DNA of 64,000 bases from Crenobacter intestini (lineage in GTDB: Bacteria > Pseudomonadota > Gammaproteobacteria > Burkholderiales > Chromobacteriaceae). Under the pieces are notes generated by a model that did not search any database, was not told the DNA's origin, and saw nothing but the letters and a program-made list of their open reading frames with translations. Shown here piece by piece: positions 56,901 through 64,000 of this stretch. How positions within the stretch are numbered: position 1 is the stretch's first letter; every line of letters begins with the position of its first letter. The stretch is taken from the NCBI RefSeq assembly GCF_004919095.1, contig NZ_STGJ01000013.1, positions 36,068 through 100,067 of the forward strand, in the 5' to 3' direction. The position numbers were made by a program, and so were the translations under genes.

Positions 56901-57983
56901 TCGTACACCCTGTTCGCCGACGCGTCCGGCGCCTTTGCCGCGCGCGGCTGGCATACGCTGGTGGTCGACGAGGCGCAGGCGATCAAGAACCCGCAGTCGG
57001 CGCGCAGCCGCGCGGTCTACGCGCAAGACGCGGCGTTCAGGCTGGTGTTGTCGGGGACGCCGGTGGAGAACCGGCTGATGGAATTGTGGGCGATCATGCA
57101 CGCGTGCAACCCCGGCCTGCTCGGCAGCGAGGAGCAGTTCGCCCGCCGCTTCGCGCAGCCGATCGAACGCGAAGGGCGTGCCGACGCGCTGGACGCCTTG
57201 CGCGCGCTGATCGCGCCCTTCGTGCTGCGCCGCTGCAAGGAAGAGGTGCTGACCGAGCTGCCGCCGCGCACCGAGCTGCTGCTGCCGGTGCGCGCGTCGC
57301 GTGAGGAGGCCCAGTGGTACGAGGCGCTCAGGCGCAAGGCGCTGGCCGACGCCGAGGAGAGCGCTGCCAGCGACGCAAGCGGCAAGGCACGCATGAACGT
57401 GCTCGCGCAGCTGACCCGGCTGCGCCGCGCCGCATGCGATCCGCGGCTGGTACAGCCGGACATCCGGTTGGCCGGTGCCAAGGTGATCGCCTTCGCCGAA
57501 CTGGCCGGCGCGCTGGTCGAGGGCGGGCACAAGGTGCTGGTGTTCAGCCAGTTCGTCGACTTTATCGGGCTCTTGCGCGAGCCGCTCGACCGCGCCGGCA
57601 TCCGCTGCCTGCAACTGGACGGCAGCACGCCGGTCGCCGAGCGCAACCGGCTGGTCGCGGCGTTCCAGCGCGGCGAAGGCGACGTGTTCCTGATCAGCCT
57701 CAAGGCTGGCGGTTTCGGCCTGAACCTGACCGCCGCCGACTACGTGGTGATCGCCGACCCGTGGTGGAACCCGGCCGCCGAAGACCAGGCGAGCGCGCGC
57801 GCGCACCGCATGGGGCAGCAAAGACCGGTCACCGTCTACCGGCTGGTCAACGAAGGTTCGCTCGAGCCGCGCATCCTGCGCATGCACGAGGACAAGCGCG
57901 CGCTGGCCGACGCGGTGCTTTCAGGCGCTCAACCCCTGTCGCCGCCGACGGCCGACGAGATGCTCGCGCTGATGCGCGGCTGA
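53955..57983 (+). CDS. SNF2-family DNA/RNA helicase
   Basis: 1342 residues from the ATG at 53955; a GTG 12 nt upstream is an alternative. The C-terminal half (about 870-1340) has all SF2/SNF2 motifs: DDMGLGKTLQSIAVLLA (I), VVDEAQAIKN (DEAQ, II), LSGTPVENRLMELW (III), VFSQFVDFIGLL (IV), SLKAGGFGLNLTAADYVVIADPWWNP (V) and DQASARAHRMGQQRPVTVYRLV (VI). The long Ala-rich N-terminus is of unknown function, with no SWIM zinc-finger cysteines visible. These bacterial SNF2 proteins translocate on DNA; their role is mostly unknown. Confidence 0.92.
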   Translation: MPFSIPAQPAGAACLFALCLIARAATHAEVLAFGRRLDPLLDEEAVEAALAELSRDACVAPADGGRWVVAPDALAPAWRALLDGYAGERLRDALFAFWQLERSRAPRFASEAAALSVIRLLLWQGTNQARLTAWRDACGGSILWSRVLERAGLGVVDADLFARLAPEWAAALGRRALERLLAGDAAMRPLLVTVEDRLAAGEGDARLASLLAQAWLFAGEHDRLAEMLARPPLAGSADVPALGAALAFARGDFSAAAAGFDVAQRDAALPEALAWLQPLALMAAGDATSCAAALALCGRHGRSHGEDSRWGIIATALKARAGRLDADAAGLPLQGTPHHADADDLLRLMMRAWLGPREGRPSLQPADAPALAALHDRLAGCGFGWLQAQYDAALARLMGEPGTPAFFAAVRAQGWREQLDELSALFSAGPVRNRLRWRLDVGDDGAVRAIEPWQQRFGARGWGTARPVALATLAADATLADADARVARAIRPGPGRGWQLDLTLALPALVGHPGVEWADAPGVAVELALRAPQLIVSRTEAGWTLQVDPPLRAAALSGSPEREQDALAALTVRRESASRAVLVWLDEAQQRAARLLGALPAIPPAGAEPLSATLSVLASHFTVVGELPARGAAPTEAAARQLRAELMFDGETLELRLVAAPAGVDGPRLVPGHGGAMLALRDGEVRRTLRRDLAAERAALAAIVDACGLERRGASKPQAWTIRGCDAALALIERLSALPSAPLLDWPRGRAVRIDAVAAPALRVRGQGGQDWLSLEGELELDEERVLALIDLLEKLRRHGSRFIELDEGRYLALTDSLRDALVQLALLSEPAAGGVRVPAAAVGCLSGLGDAALEVDAALGERLARLQRPADTACEPPAGLCAQLRDYQTTGYRWMMRLAQSGLGACLADDMGLGKTLQSIAVLLARAEGGAALVVAPTSLLGNWAQEIARFAPALRVASYGDAADRAGLLAGAGAGDVLLVSYTLFADASGAFAARGWHTLVVDEAQAIKNPQSARSRAVYAQDAAFRLVLSGTPVENRLMELWAIMHACNPGLLGSEEQFARRFAQPIEREGRADALDALRALIAPFVLRRCKEEVLTELPPRTELLLPVRASREEAQWYEALRRKALADAEESAASDASGKARMNVLAQLTRLRRAACDPRLVQPDIRLAGAKVIAFAELAGALVEGGHKVLVFSQFVDFIGLLREPLDRAGIRCLQLDGSTPVAERNRLVAAFQRGEGDVFLISLKAGGFGLNLTAADYVVIADPWWNPAAEDQASARAHRMGQQRPVTVYRLVNEGSLEPRILRMHEDKRALADAVLSGAQPLSPPTADEMLALMRG

Positions 57984-58117
57984 AGCACGGGGGCAGCCTT
58001 GGCGGCCTCGCGGATGAAGAAGCACAGCAGGAAGGCGAACTTGCCCAGTGCCGCGGCGAGGGCGGCGATGCTGAGCCAGGCGGTTTCGTCGGTGAACAAT
58101 TGGGTGAAGGGTTCCAT
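57929..58117 (-). CDS. DUF3149-type small membrane protein
   Basis: 62 residues from MEPFTQLFTDETAWLSIAAL. One hydrophobic helix (about 18-42, ALAAALGKFAFLLCFF) and a basic tail, resembling DUF3149 proteins. AAGG lies about 9 nt upstream. Its 3' end overlaps the 3' end of the helicase gene by 55 bp on the other strand. A longer start (74 residues) is possible. Weakly supported. Confidence 0.5.
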   Translation of the reverse strand: MEPFTQLFTDETAWLSIAALAAALGKFAFLLCFFIREAAKAAPVLQPRISASISSAVGGDRG

Positions 58118-58257
58118 GGTGTCGCGCCTTGTCGTGGTTCCAGTGGCGTCCATAGTCGGCGCAGCGTCTTACGGCGGGCTTAAGCGGGCAAGGCCGGGAT
58201 GTTAAGGAGTATTGCGGGCATTTTGACGACACTTGGCCCCGGCGGTAACCTTCCGTC

Positions 58258-58995
58258 ATGACATGTGCCGGAAAGTGGACAAACAAGACGGGGCTGCCGG
58301 GCTTGCTGGGCGGGCTCTTGGCCTGCCTGCCGCTGCTGGCTGAGGCCAGGCCGCCGGTGGTGCTGATGACGCAGCAGCAGTCGCCGTACGTCGAAGTGAA
58401 CGCCGACGGCGTGCCGGCGAGCGGGCTCGCGCTCGAGCGGGTGCGCTGCGCGTTCCGCCGGCTGGGGGTACCGCTGGAAGTGCGGCTGACCGCCTGGGCG
58501 CGTAGCCAGGCGATGGTCGAGCATGGCCAGGCGGACGGTTTTTTTCCGGCGTCGGCCAACGCCGAGCGCGACCGCTGGGCGACGCTTTCGGCGACCGTCG
58601 CGCCCCAGGAATGGCGCTGGTACCTGCCGGCCGGCAGCCTGCTCGACCCGGGGTCGGCCGAGTTCCGGCAGCACGCGCGGGTCACCGCCTACCACGGCTC
58701 GAACATGGCGCGCTGGTTGCAGGACAACGGCTACCAGTTGCTGGCCGACCCGCCGACGCACGACGAGTTGCTCGGCCTCTTGCTGCGCAAGCGGGTCGAC
58801 GCCGTGCTCGGCAGCCAGCTGGCGATGGACGTGCAGGTGCGTGCCGCCGGCGCAGAACGGCGCGTCCGCTCGGTCCTGCTGCTCTCCCGCCCGCTGGGCG
58901 TCTATTTCGGGCACCGCTTCCTGGCCGGCGAGTCTCCCGACTTCTTGCAGCGTTTCAATACCCAGCTGGCGGCCTGTCAGCGCGGGCAGCCCTAG
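58258..58995 (+). CDS. Periplasmic solute-binding-like protein (family 3)
   Basis: 245 residues. Basic N-terminus and hydrophobic core (TGLPGLLGGLLACLPLLAEA) form a signal peptide. The rest resembles an amino-acid-binding-type fold (PPVVLMTQQQSPYVEVNADGVPASGLALERVRCAFRRLG), but no ABC permease lies nearby; it may be a sensor-type or orphan binding protein. Confidence 0.75.
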   Translation: MTCAGKWTNKTGLPGLLGGLLACLPLLAEARPPVVLMTQQQSPYVEVNADGVPASGLALERVRCAFRRLGVPLEVRLTAWARSQAMVEHGQADGFFPASANAERDRWATLSATVAPQEWRWYLPAGSLLDPGSAEFRQHARVTAYHGSNMARWLQDNGYQLLADPPTHDELLGLLLRKRVDAVLGSQLAMDVQVRAAGAERRVRSVLLLSRPLGVYFGHRFLAGESPDFLQRFNTQLAACQRGQP

Positions 58996-59074
58996 GGGCG
59001 GCGAATTCAGGATGTTTGACTAGACTGACCGTTGTCTGGCAGCCGGATGGGCTGCCCCTGTCAGGGAGAACATC

Positions 59075-59533
59075 ATGAGCATTCGCAAGGTCGCCGCGGC
59101 GGTACTGGCCGCTTCCGTCCTGCTTTCGGCGTGCGCGAGCAACGGCATGTACGGCGGTGGCGGTTACGATACCCAGCAACTGCGTTTCGGGGTGATACAG
59201 TCGATCACCCCGGTCGAAATCCGCGACAGCGGCCATTACGGGATAGGCTCGGTAATCGGTACCGTCGCCGGCGGCCTGCTCGGCAGCCAGATCGGCGGCG
59301 GGACCGGCCGTGACGTCGGCGCATTGCTGGGCGCGCTCGGTGGCGGTTACCTCGGCAGCGAGGTCCAGCAGCGCGAGGCGCCGGCCCAGCCGCAGATGGC
59401 GCAGTACGTGATGGTGCGCATGCAGAACGGCGTCGGCGTCGGCGTGACCCAGCCGCCCAACCCGCAACTGTTCGTCGGCGAGAATGTCGTCGTGCAGGGC
59501 AGCGGTCCCGACGCGCGGGTGATTCCGCAGTAA
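59075..59533 (+). CDS. SlyB-like outer-membrane lipoprotein
   Basis: 152 residues. Lipobox LLSAC (Cys20), then a glycine-zipper 2TM domain (IGSVIGTVAGGLLGSQIGGG..ALLGALGGGYLG) and a C-terminal OB-like tail (VMVRMQNGVGVGV). The same layout as SlyB/Pcp and the rickettsial 17-kDa antigen. Likely stabilises the outer membrane. GGGAGAA upstream. Confidence 0.88.
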   Translation: MSIRKVAAAVLAASVLLSACASNGMYGGGGYDTQQLRFGVIQSITPVEIRDSGHYGIGSVIGTVAGGLLGSQIGGGTGRDVGALLGALGGGYLGSEVQQREAPAQPQMAQYVMVRMQNGVGVGVTQPPNPQLFVGENVVVQGSGPDARVIPQ

Positions 59534-59582
59534 GCGTCCCGCTGGGGGCGGCGTCCGCCGCCCCTGCCCTGTTCCCCGCTAG

Positions 59583-60080
59583 TTACGGGTCTTTCACCGT
59601 CAGCCACAGCCGCATGTCGAACTCGAGCTGGTGGTAGTCCGGTTCCATATGGCGGCACAACTGGTAGAACGCCTTGTCGTGCCCGCCTTCCTTCAGGTGT
59701 GCGAGCTCGTGCACCACGATCACCCGCAGGAACGCTTCGGGCGCGTCGCGGAACAGCGCGGCGACGCGGATCTCGTGCTTGCGCTGCAGGCGGCTGCCCT
59801 GCACGCGCGCAACGCGTGTCTGTAGCCCCAGCGTGCCGCGCACCAGGTCCAGCCGGTTGTCAAACAGTACCTTGGCAAGCGGCGGCGCTGTCTTCAGGTA
59901 GCGCTGGCGCAAGGCCTGCGCGTACTCGAACAGCGCCTTGTCGCTCTGCACCGCGTGGCGTCCCGGGTACTTGCGCGCGACAAGCTCGCCCAGCCTGCCC
60001 TCGGCCAGCAGCGCCTGCGCCTGCTGCAACAAAGGTTCCGGGTAGCCGGCCAGATATTTCAGCGTCGGGCTACCCGTCAT
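59583..60080 (-). CDS. YgjP-like M48-clan metallopeptidase
   Basis: 165 residues. Zinc motif VIVVHELAHLKEGGHDKAFYQL (HExxH...) with a third ligand in a following helix (CRHMEPDYHQLE) as in YgjP/WLM proteins. Shorter than E. coli YgjP by a few residues. Followed by the rRNA methyltransferase gene in the same direction upstream. Function unknown. Confidence 0.8.
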   Translation of the reverse strand: MTGSPTLKYLAGYPEPLLQQAQALLAEGRLGELVARKYPGRHAVQSDKALFEYAQALRQRYLKTAPPLAKVLFDNRLDLVRGTLGLQTRVARVQGSRLQRKHEIRVAALFRDAPEAFLRVIVVHELAHLKEGGHDKAFYQLCRHMEPDYHQLEFDMRLWLTVKDP

Positions 60081-60096
60081 TGTGGCAAGGCCGCCT

Positions 60097-61113
60097 TCAC
60101 ACCGACAACTCGACGATCTTCAGCGCAGGCTGGCCATCGGCCGCCGGGAAGTCCGCCTCGGGGACGATCCAGCGTGCCTCGCGCACTTCCCTGCCCGCCT
60201 TCAGTGCGCTGCGCTGCAGTTGTGCAAGCCACGCCTCGGCGTCGACTTCCGGCGCCGGGTTGCTGCAGATCAGCGTGCCGCCCTCGGCAGTCGCGAGCAG
60301 CGCCGGCTTGAACAGGGCCGGGTAGTCGTTCACCACGTCGACCACGCCGAACAGGTTCTTCGCGTAGCGCGGCGGGTCGAGGAAGACCAGGTCGAACTGG
60401 CGTGCTTCCACTTCCGGGAACTTGGGCATCCGCTTGCCGCGCACGAAGCGCGGCTGGCCGATGCCGGCGAACTGGCGCATCGCCGCGAACAAGTCGCTCA
60501 CCATAAATCGCGGCCGGTGTGGCAGCGCGTTGAGTTTGGCGTTGCTGCGGCCGACCTTGATCGCGGCCTCGGACGCGTCGACGTTCAGCACGAACTCCGC
60601 ACCCGCCCTGGCCGCCACCACGCCCACGCTGCAGGTGTGCGCGAACAGGCTGAGCACGGTCTTGCCCGGCGCGAGCGCCATCAGGCGACGACGGGCCGCC
60701 CGCATTGCCAGCGGCAGCTGCGGTGCGCGCTCCTCGTGGCGGCCCTGCACCATGTATTTGACGCCCATCTCGTGGACGACGCGCGGCAGTTCGGCCTGGG
60801 CAAGCTGTTCGCCGGACAGCGCGTTGCCGGCGCCCGGATGGCGGGCGCTGAAAGCGTTGTAGACGACGGCGTCCAGCTGCAGGCGTTCGCGGTACAGGCG
60901 GGCGATGCCCTCTTCTTCTTCCGCATCCAGCGGCGCGTCGAAGGTCTGCACCAGCACGAGTTCACCGAGGCGGTCGACGCTCAGGCCCGGCCGGCCTTCG
61001 GTGTCGCCGTCGAACAGGCGGTAGGCATCGGTGTTTTCCTCTGCGAGTTTCGCGCAAAGCGTGCTGCGTGCGTCGAGCGCGTTCGAGAGCAGCTCGGCCA
61101 GGGTGGCGGGCAT
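60097..61113 (-). CDS. Class I SAM-dependent rRNA methyltransferase (RlmI-like)
   Basis: 338 residues from the ATG at 61111-61113, with AAGGA 8 nt upstream. Methyltransferase core VLSLFAHTCSVGVVAARAGAEFVLNVDASEAAIKVGRSNAKLN (motif I), and LVFLDPPRYAKNLFGVVDVV (DPPR, motif IV). RlmI normally carries an N-terminal PUA domain of about 70 residues; here the N-terminus is compact (GLSVDRLGELVLVQTF), closer to the RlmI/RlmK-type core. Target base unknown. Confidence 0.82.
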   Translation of the reverse strand: MPATLAELLSNALDARSTLCAKLAEENTDAYRLFDGDTEGRPGLSVDRLGELVLVQTFDAPLDAEEEEGIARLYRERLQLDAVVYNAFSARHPGAGNALSGEQLAQAELPRVVHEMGVKYMVQGRHEERAPQLPLAMRAARRRLMALAPGKTVLSLFAHTCSVGVVAARAGAEFVLNVDASEAAIKVGRSNAKLNALPHRPRFMVSDLFAAMRQFAGIGQPRFVRGKRMPKFPEVEARQFDLVFLDPPRYAKNLFGVVDVVNDYPALFKPALLATAEGGTLICSNPAPEVDAEAWLAQLQRSALKAGREVREARWIVPEADFPAADGQPALKIVELSV

Positions 61114-61253
61114 GGGAGATCCTTGTCTGAATTCATCGATGAGATGCCGCATTGTACGTCTACCGCCGCGTTCCGGCGTGCCGGCCGGCAGTTTGCCAGT
61201 TTGTCATGCCGGGTTCATGATTAAGCCATTGATTTGTATGGAGGATGACCGCC

Positions 61254-61577
61254 ATGTACCGCAAGCTGACTTTCTTTTCCCGCTTTGTCCCCGACATCCT
61301 CGCCGGCCGCAAGACGATCACCCTGCGCGACGAGGCCGAATCGTGGCCGCGTGTCGGCGAGACGCTGGACGTGCACACCTTCGAGGATGACCGCTGGTTT
61401 TGCCGCATCTGCGTGGAAGGCGTCCACCCGATCGCGCTGGATGCGCTGGACGACACGCTCGCCGGACAGGAAAACATGACGTTGGCGGAGCTGAAGGACG
61501 TGCTCGCCGGGATCTACCCCGGTCGCGACAAGTTCTGGCTGATCCGTTTTAAAGTGTGCGATACGGCCCATTCCTGA
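61254..61577 (+). CDS. yqfB: YqfB-type ASCH-domain N4-acetylcytidine amidohydrolase
   Basis: 107 residues from MYRKLTFFSRFVPDILAGRKTITLRDE, aligning end to end with E. coli YqfB (DDILAGRKTITIRDE; MTLTELKKVIADIYPG). E. coli YqfB hydrolyses N4-acetylcytidine. GGAGG at 61240-61244 lies 9 nt before this ATG; an ATG 9 nt earlier touches it and is rejected. Confidence 0.9.
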   Translation: MYRKLTFFSRFVPDILAGRKTITLRDEAESWPRVGETLDVHTFEDDRWFCRICVEGVHPIALDALDDTLAGQENMTLAELKDVLAGIYPGRDKFWLIRFKVCDTAHS

Positions 61578-61685
61578 GCCTGAAATGCCTGTTTAGGTTT
61601 GAGGTATAAATATTGTTATCTATTTAACGAAATACGTAATAAAAAATTACGGAAAATCCCCCTGCTACGGCATGGGTGTGGCTGC

Positions 61686-61711
61686 CTTGTATTTGCCGGG
61701 CGGCGCCATAT
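61686..61711 (+). promoter_or_regulatory. Candidate heat-shock (sigma-32) promoter of hslVU
   Basis: CTTGTAT (61686-61692) and CGCCATAT (61704-61711) match the sigma-32 -35 (CTTGAAA) and -10 (CCCCATNT) at 5/7 and 6-7/8 positions with an 11-bp spacer. Tentative; the gap between hslV and the upstream gene holds no better promoter. Confidence 0.45.
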
Positions 61712-61718
61712 ATAGATG

Positions 61719-61747
61719 AAGGCCACCGCGTCCGTGCGGCGGCCCTT
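61719..61747 (+). ncRNA. Immediate 5' stem-loop of the hslVU mRNA
   Basis: The predicted 5' end of the transcript falls at about 61718-61720, where AAGGCC...GGCCCTT and CCGC / GCGG form a stem with one mismatch and a 6-nt loop GTCCGT. A stem-loop at the very 5' end of the E. coli hslVU mRNA is known to stabilise the message. This looks like the same device; not a separate RNA gene. Confidence 0.5.
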
Positions 61748-61764
61748 ACTTATCGGGAAACAAC

Positions 61765-62301
61765 ATGCAGCAGTTCGACGGAACCACCATCGTATCTGTC
61801 CGCCGCGGCGAGCGCGTAGCGCTGGGCGGCGACGGGCAGGTCACCCTCGGCAACATCGTCATCAAGTCCACCGCGCGCAAGGTGCGCCGCCTGTACCACG
61901 ACAAGGTGCTGGCAGGTTTCGCCGGCGGTACCGCCGACGCGTTCACCCTGTTCGAGCGCTTCGAAGCCAAGCTGGAAAAACATCAGGGCCATCTGGTGCG
62001 CTCGGCGGTCGAACTGGCAAAAGACTGGCGGACCGACCGCATGCTGCGCCGCCTGGAGGCGATGCTGATCGTCGCCGACCGCGAAAGCACTCTGATCATT
62101 ACCGGTAACGGTGACGTACTCGAACCCGAGCAAGGGATCGCCGCGATCGGCTCCGGCGGCGCCTTCGCCCAGTCGGCCGCGCGCGCGCTGTTCGAGAACA
62201 CCGAGCTTGAGCCCGCCGTGGTGGTCAAGAAGTCGCTGGAGATCGCCGGCGACATCTGTATCTATACCAACCACAATCATTTGATCGAAACGCTGGATTG
62301 A
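61765..62301 (+). CDS. hslV: HslV peptidase subunit
   Basis: 178 residues. [30 protein letters not shown]: the catalytic Thr is residue 7, after a 6-residue propeptide (MQQFDG) longer than that of E. coli. [18 protein letters not shown] is the typical C-terminal half. It forms the proteolytic double ring of the HslUV protease. Followed by hslU after 5 bp. Confidence 0.96.
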   Translation: MQQFDGTTIVSVRRGERVALGGDGQVTLGNIVIKSTARKVRRLYHDKVLAGFAGGTADAFTLFERFEAKLEKHQGHLVRSAVELAKDWRTDRMLRRLEAMLIVADRESTLIITGNGDVLEPEQGIAAIGSGGAFAQSAARALFENTELEPAVVVKKSLEIAGDICIYTNHNHLIETLD

Positions 62302-62306
62302 ACGCG

Positions 62307-63650
62307 ATGAGCACGATGACCCCGCAGGAAATCGTCCACGAACTGGACAAGAACATCATCGGCCAGCACGCAGCCAAGCGTGCGGTCGCCATCGCCTTGC
62401 GCAACCGCTGGCGCCGCCAGCAGGTCGAAGAGCCGCTCAAGGGCGAGATCACGCCGAAGAACATCCTGATGATCGGGCCGACCGGCGTCGGCAAGACCGA
62501 GATCGCCCGCCGCCTCGCGCGCCTCGCCAACGCGCCTTTCATCAAGGTCGAGGCGACCAAGTTCACCGAGGTCGGCTACGTCGGCCGTGACGTCGACACC
62601 ATCATCCGCGACCTCGTCGAAGTCGCACTCAAGGAAACCCGCGACGGCGCGATCCGCAAGAACCGCTACCGAGCCGAAGACGCCGCGGAAGACCGCATCC
62701 TCGACGTGTTGCTGCCGCAGCCGCGCCAGAACGCAGGTTTCTTTGCCGGCGAACCGGCGCCTGAACCGGCCAAGGCCGAGGAAAACGCGACCCGCCAGAA
62801 ATTCCGCAAGATGCTGCGCGAGGGCAAGCTCGACGACAAGGAAATCGAGATCGACGTCGCGATGACGGCGCCGGCGATGAACATCATGGGCCCGCCGGGG
62901 ATGGAAGACTTCACCAGCCAGCTGCAGACGATGTTCCAGGGGCTGGGTGCGGGCAAGAAGAAGGCCAGCAAGATGAGCGTCGCCGAGGCGCGCCGCCTGC
63001 TGATCGACGAGGAGGCCGCCAAGCTCGTCAATGAAGAGGAGCTGCGCACCGAGGCGCTCGCCAACGTCGAGCAGAACGGCATCGTGTTCCTCGACGAGAT
63101 CGACAAGGTCACCAGCCGTTCCGAGGGCAACAGCGCCGACGTGTCGCGCGCCGGCGTCCAGCGCGACCTGCTGCCGCTGGTCGAGGGGACGACCGTCACC
63201 ACCAAGTACGGCATGGTCAAGACCGACCATATCCTGTTCATCGCGTCGGGCGCGTTCCACCTGTCCAAGCCTTCTGACCTGATCCCGGAACTGCAGGGTC
63301 GCTTCCCGATCCGCGTCGAGCTGACCTCGCTGTCGGTCGACGACTTCAAGGCGATCCTTACCGGAACCGACGCCTGCTTGACCCGCCAGTACCAGGCTTT
63401 GCTCGAAACCGAAGGTGTCGAGCTCAAGTTTGCCGAGTCCGGCATCCAGCGGCTGGCCGAGATCGCCTGGCAGGTCAACGAGAAGACCGAGAACATCGGC
63501 GCCCGACGCCTTTATACGGTGATGGAGAAACTGCTCGAGGAAATCTCGTTCGACGCGAAGACCGGTCTCTGTGAAGTGGACGCCACCTACGTCGACACCA
63601 GGCTCGAGATGCTGTCGCAGCGCGAGGATCTTGCCCGGTACGTGCTCTAA
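62307..63650 (+). CDS. hslU: HslU ATPase subunit
   Basis: 447 residues. Walker A GPTGVGKT (57-64), the I-domain insertion (about 110-240), Walker [15 protein letters not shown], and the sensor/C-terminal segment [28 protein letters not shown]; the C-terminus (REDLARYVL) is the anchor for HslV. It unfolds substrates for HslV. ATG 62307 is preferred to a TTG at 62298. Ends with a strong terminator. Confidence 0.97.
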   Translation: MSTMTPQEIVHELDKNIIGQHAAKRAVAIALRNRWRRQQVEEPLKGEITPKNILMIGPTGVGKTEIARRLARLANAPFIKVEATKFTEVGYVGRDVDTIIRDLVEVALKETRDGAIRKNRYRAEDAAEDRILDVLLPQPRQNAGFFAGEPAPEPAKAEENATRQKFRKMLREGKLDDKEIEIDVAMTAPAMNIMGPPGMEDFTSQLQTMFQGLGAGKKKASKMSVAEARRLLIDEEAAKLVNEEELRTEALANVEQNGIVFLDEIDKVTSRSEGNSADVSRAGVQRDLLPLVEGTTVTTKYGMVKTDHILFIASGAFHLSKPSDLIPELQGRFPIRVELTSLSVDDFKAILTGTDACLTRQYQALLETEGVELKFAESGIQRLAEIAWQVNEKTENIGARRLYTVMEKLLEEISFDAKTGLCEVDATYVDTRLEMLSQREDLARYVL

Positions 63651-63675
63651 GCCCGTTTTCACGGGGGAAACCTGT

Positions 63676-63703
63676 AAAAAGCCGCGGCCGACGCGGCTTT
63701 TTT
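63676..63703 (+). terminator. hslU terminator
   Basis: Stem AAAAGCCGCG / CGCGGCTTTT with a GCCGA loop followed by T-rich sequence, 26 bp past the hslU stop. Confidence 0.85.
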
Positions 63704-63881
63704 GGTTTTATCCGGAGTACGGGAAGGTTTTCCGCCCGCAAAACGGGCGTGTATACGAGCGGGGGCGCTAGAAATTTTAGCCGCTAATTTTTATGCAATA
63801 AGGCAACATTTTGATATTTAATAGAAAAAATTCCGCATCGATGAAAAATTTGGGGAATGTGCGGTTTTTCTAAAAAAAGCG

Positions 63882-63910
63882 TTGACGCAGGCCGGCCGGA
63901 AACGTATAGT
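63882..63910 (+). promoter_or_regulatory. rRNA operon promoter (P1-like)
   Basis: TTGACG (63882-63887), 17 bp, TATAGT (63905-63910): 5/6 and 5/6 matches, with an A/T-rich UP-like stretch directly upstream. Confidence 0.85.
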
Positions 63911-63952
63911 TCGCCTCCTCAGCTGACGACGCAAACGAAACGAAGTCAGCAC

Positions 63953-63964
63953 TGCTCTTTAACA
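63953..63964 (+). promoter_or_regulatory. boxA antitermination element of the rRNA leader
   Basis: TGCTCTTTAACA, identical to the E. coli rrn boxA. It recruits NusB/S10 to the polymerase so that the rRNA transcript is not terminated early. Confidence 0.88.
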
Positions 63965-64000
63965 GAACGAACAACCGATAGGTGTGAGTGCTTGGCGAAG

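Larger units (their letters stand above)
63704..64000 (+). promoter_or_regulatory. rRNA operon upstream region and leader
   Basis: Gene-free. 63780-63880 is very AT-rich, including the probable UP element (TTTTTCTAAAAAAA, 63865-63878) just before a near-perfect promoter. After 63911 follows the leader with boxA and ACCGATAGGTGTGAGTGCTTGGCG-type sequence, as seen ahead of 16S rRNA genes in this group. The 16S gene itself lies past the right edge. Confidence 0.75.

Overview
The window is about 64 kb of a GC-rich chromosome. The gene content and order (rnpA-rpmH // dnaA-dnaN-gyrB, no recF between dnaN and gyrB, hslVU, waaC-waaA, pyrBI, an rRNA-operon leader at the right edge) suggest a betaproteobacterium. 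I infer a member of the Neisseriales/Chromobacteriaceae, from the general look of the proteins and of the rRNA leader; no search was run. Genes are tightly packed, with many TGATG/ATGA overlaps inside operons and several convergent pairs whose 3' ends overlap.

Layout. 1-5.5 kb: divergent rpmH/rnpA and dnaA-dnaN-gyrB, the replication core. 5.5-7.8 kb: a small accessory patch with a duplicated terminator-bearing repeat, a hairpin repeat and a lower-GC orphan gene built like a modification-dependent restriction enzyme. 7.8-25 kb: mostly single genes in alternating orientation (ABM-domain membrane protein, bestrophin, PAP2 phosphatase, PEBP, LysR and MATE, GNAT, M24 peptidase, HutC-like regulator, rsmE, inositol-monophosphatase family, rarD, a fused indolepyruvate ferredoxin oxidoreductase). 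25-29 kb: pyrBI with a transcription attenuator, an HD-GYP protein, and a MazG-like/VF530 pair. 28.9-30.8 kb: a membrane protein of unknown function next to tRNA-Leu(UAA), with what looks like relic integration-site sequence. 30.8-35.1 kb: YkgJ, rlhA, a pcm-like/rhodanese pair, ung. 35.1-36.0 kb: an AT-richer gene-free stretch crowded with DnaA boxes. 36-43 kb: waaC-waaA, thiD, rubredoxin, M48 lipoprotein, hemJ-CYTH-hemL. 42.4-47.2 kb: a Fur-controlled iron-uptake cluster (tonB-exbB-exbD-receptor-piuC). 47-61.6 kb: cold-shock-like membrane protein, ABC exporter, nucleosidase, pckG, two half-size FUSC-like proteins, a SNF2 helicase, small envelope proteins, an RNA methyltransferase and a YqfB-type ASCH protein. 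61.7-63.7 kb: hslVU with a heat-shock-like promoter and an immediate 5' stem-loop. 63.8-64.0 kb: promoter, boxA and leader of an rRNA operon that continues beyond the window.

The main result concerns the replication origin. The dnaA gene has only one perfect DnaA box upstream, inside its own promoter. The ung-waaC gap about 34 kb away holds six perfect TTATCCACA boxes in under 900 bp, plus near-matches, an exact IHF consensus and AT-rich unwinding candidates. Five parS-like 16-mers (core GTTYCACGTGRAAC) lie between 10.5 and 40.1 kb around it. I read this as a chromosome origin and centromere region in which oriC is physically separated from dnaA. Secondary points are the E. coli-like pyrBI attenuator whose leader stop codon lies in the terminator stem, and the hslVU 5' stem-loop.
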